From 4572-13 sp964594065 (lineage in GTDB: Bacteria; Planctomycetota; Phycisphaerae; Sedimentisphaerales; Anaerohalosphaeraceae), in contig CAZQKX010000113.1 in NCBI GenBank assembly GCA_964594065.1, positions 1-8,353 on the forward strand: 8,353 nucleotides of DNA. Direction: 5' to 3'. Positions within the stretch are counted from its first letter, which is position 1. Every line of letters starts with the position of its first letter. Made by a program: the position numbers and the translations under genes. The notes beneath the pieces were generated by a model. That model was not told where the DNA came from. It saw nothing but the letters and a program-made list of their open reading frames with translations, and searched no databases. Shown one piece after another: positions 7,488 through 8,353 of the stretch.

Positions 7488-7679
7488 ATGAATATTTTGA
7501 TAATACTATTCATTTTCCTAATCTGGCTGTTTTCGATTTATACTTTTGCAAAATGGCGATCTCATTCCAAAGCACAGAATGGGAGCATCTCTGCCAACGT
7601 ATTAAACGATAACGCCACAAATTTGTTTGTCATAGGAACAACCACCATTCTATTGGTGCTAATTCTTTACCTGTCATAA
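7488..7679 (+). CDS. Very small two-helix membrane protein, unknown function
   Basis: This 63-residue protein is not one I recognise. It begins directly with a hydrophobic helix (about 3-20, 'ILIILFIFLIWLFSIYTF'). A polar, basic loop 'AKWRSHSKAQNG' and an asparagine-rich stretch (N37, N40, N42, N45) follow, and it ends in a second helix (about 46-62, 'LFVIGTTTILLVLILYL'). There are no cysteines and no catalytic motif. The shape is that of small membrane proteins that regulate or stabilise a larger membrane complex, but no partner can be named. The strong ribosome site supports translation. With no terminator visible in the 63 bases after the 7134 gene, the two are probably cotranscribed and may act together. 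The alternative, a chance hydrophobic frame, is unlikely given the ribosome site. Confidence 0.7.
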   Translation: MNILIILFIFLIWLFSIYTFAKWRSHSKAQNGSISANVLNDNATNLFVIGTTTILLVLILYLS

Positions 7680-7783
7680 ATTTGAAGCATGATCCTAATT
7701 TGGGTCATTAAATCTCTCATTCAGGTCAAAATGGGGTTTACAGAAGGAATTGGGGACAAATCATTAAAGTTACTAAGTCTCCC

Positions 7784-7823
7784 AAAAAAAGCCCCGGAAT
7801 CATCGTTGATCCCGGGGTTCTTT
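7784..7823. terminator. Bidirectional intrinsic terminator
   Basis: CCCCGGAATCA (7792-7802) pairs with TGATCCCGGGG (7807-7817) over 11 positions with one A-C mismatch and a TCGT loop. An A-run (7784-7790) on the left supplies the T-tract for minus-strand transcription from the outer-membrane gene. TTCTTT (7818-7823) on the right gives a weaker tract for the plus-strand small-protein genes. Its place between two converging units fits this role. Confidence 0.8.
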
Positions 7824-7889
7824 GCAGTTCTTTAAACAGCAAACCAAGAAAACTGATCGCTATTAACCAAACGATACAGCCTTGTAACC

Positions 7890-8353
7890 TCAGAAAGTCA
7901 GAGTAAGACTGTTATAGAAAGTGTACAGGTCTTCAATATCGTCGGTGTCATCGCCCTGCTGCCAGAAATCGCCGGCATCCAGGTAGGCGGCCACGAATTT
8001 GTATTCGAGGTTGTCCAGGCATTTCCAGGTCAACGTGAAATCGTATTCACTCCCCATGTCGTCGTCTATGCTCCCAAGACCGATGGCCTTCCGGTTCATG
8101 ACATTCCCGCCGCCCAATCCGTCGGGAACAAATATTGTTTCAGCCGGTTCATCTGCCTTTGCATTGGCGTAAACAAAATCAAAGCTCAAATTTTCCATTG
8201 GCGAGTAGGTTAAACCGGCGTACATCATTTTTATGCCGGACCTGACCGCAGGATTAAGAAATGGTGTGACTTCACCGGCGGCTACCGTGCCGTATCCGCC
8301 CAGTGTTTGTTCCAGTCCGGCACCCACCCGGGCATCCTCGTCCCCTCCGGTCA
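7890..8353 (-). CDS. Outer-membrane beta-barrel (porin-like) protein, C-terminal part
   Basis: A minus-strand frame is open from the right edge to a TGA at 7892-7890, giving 153 complete codons; the GTG at 8327-8325 is only an internal valine. The visible part consists of alternating-polarity strands typical of a barrel, such as 'MMYAGLTYSP', 'LSFDFVYANAKAD', 'EYDFTLTWKC' and 'LEYKFVAAYLDAGDFW'. They are separated by acidic, glycine-rich loops ('DGLGGGN', 'GDDTDDIEDLY'). The protein ends 'FYNSLTLTF': a C-terminal phenylalanine with alternating hydrophobics is the usual recognition signal for the BAM assembly machinery. This places it in the outer membrane of a Gram-negative cell. The exact family (general porin or alginate-export-like barrel) cannot be told from this end alone. 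It converges on the small-protein genes and shares their terminator. Confidence 0.75.
   Translation of the reverse strand, partial: TGGDEDARVGAGLEQTLGGYGTVAAGEVTPFLNPAVRSGIKMMYAGLTYSPMENLSFDFVYANAKADEPAETIFVPDGLGGGNVMNRKAIGLGSIDDDMGSEYDFTLTWKCLDNLEYKFVAAYLDAGDFWQQGDDTDDIEDLYTFYNSLTLTF

Noticed and set aside
8325..8327. Start codon of the outer-membrane protein at 8327
   Set aside because: The frame continues open to the window edge and the GTG is an internal valine. A barrel of this kind also needs a signal peptide, which is not visible.

Overview
The window looks like a metagenome-derived scaffold from a Gram-negative bacterium. Support for this is a C-terminal phenylalanine beta-barrel outer-membrane protein, a sigma-54 enhancer-binding response regulator and a gingipain-type secreted peptidase. 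The combination of gene types fits the Desulfobacterota (sulfate-reducer-type 'deltaproteobacteria'), but there is no marker gene here and that placement is inference.

Layout: (1) 1-1764 (+), the 3' part of a gene for an exported family C25 (gingipain-like) cysteine peptidase, open at the left edge. (2) 1765-2278, non-coding, with a diverged copy of a dispersed repeat and a plausible sigma-70 promoter. (3) 2279-5040 (+), a membrane histidine kinase (TM-CHASE-TM-PAS-PAS-HisKA-HATPase). It is interrupted only by an assembly gap of 100 N whose two flanks are the same 55 bases; collapsing the duplicate restores one 868-residue frame. (4) 5053-6468 (+), an NtrC-type sigma-54-dependent response regulator 12 bases downstream, with its Shine-Dalgarno overlapping the kinase stop codon. 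(5) 6469-7133, about 665 non-coding bases holding a long imperfect palindrome that shares sequence with the repeat of region 2, a spaced inverted GTAACA-type repeat, and a sigma-54-like promoter. (6) 7134-7424 and 7488-7679 (+), two unrecognised small proteins, each with two predicted membrane helices. (7) A probable bidirectional terminator at 7784-7823. (8) 7890-8353 (-), the C-terminal end of an outer-membrane barrel protein, open at the right edge.

The most interesting reading is a self-contained signalling circuit. The CHASE-domain kinase would sense a small extracytoplasmic ligand and phosphorylate the NtrC-type regulator. The regulator could then activate the sigma-54-like promoter at 7031-7047, about 560 bases beyond its own stop codon, and so switch on the two tiny membrane proteins. 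The order of genes, the promoter-like site and the inverted repeat upstream of it are seen in the sequence; the regulatory link is inference.
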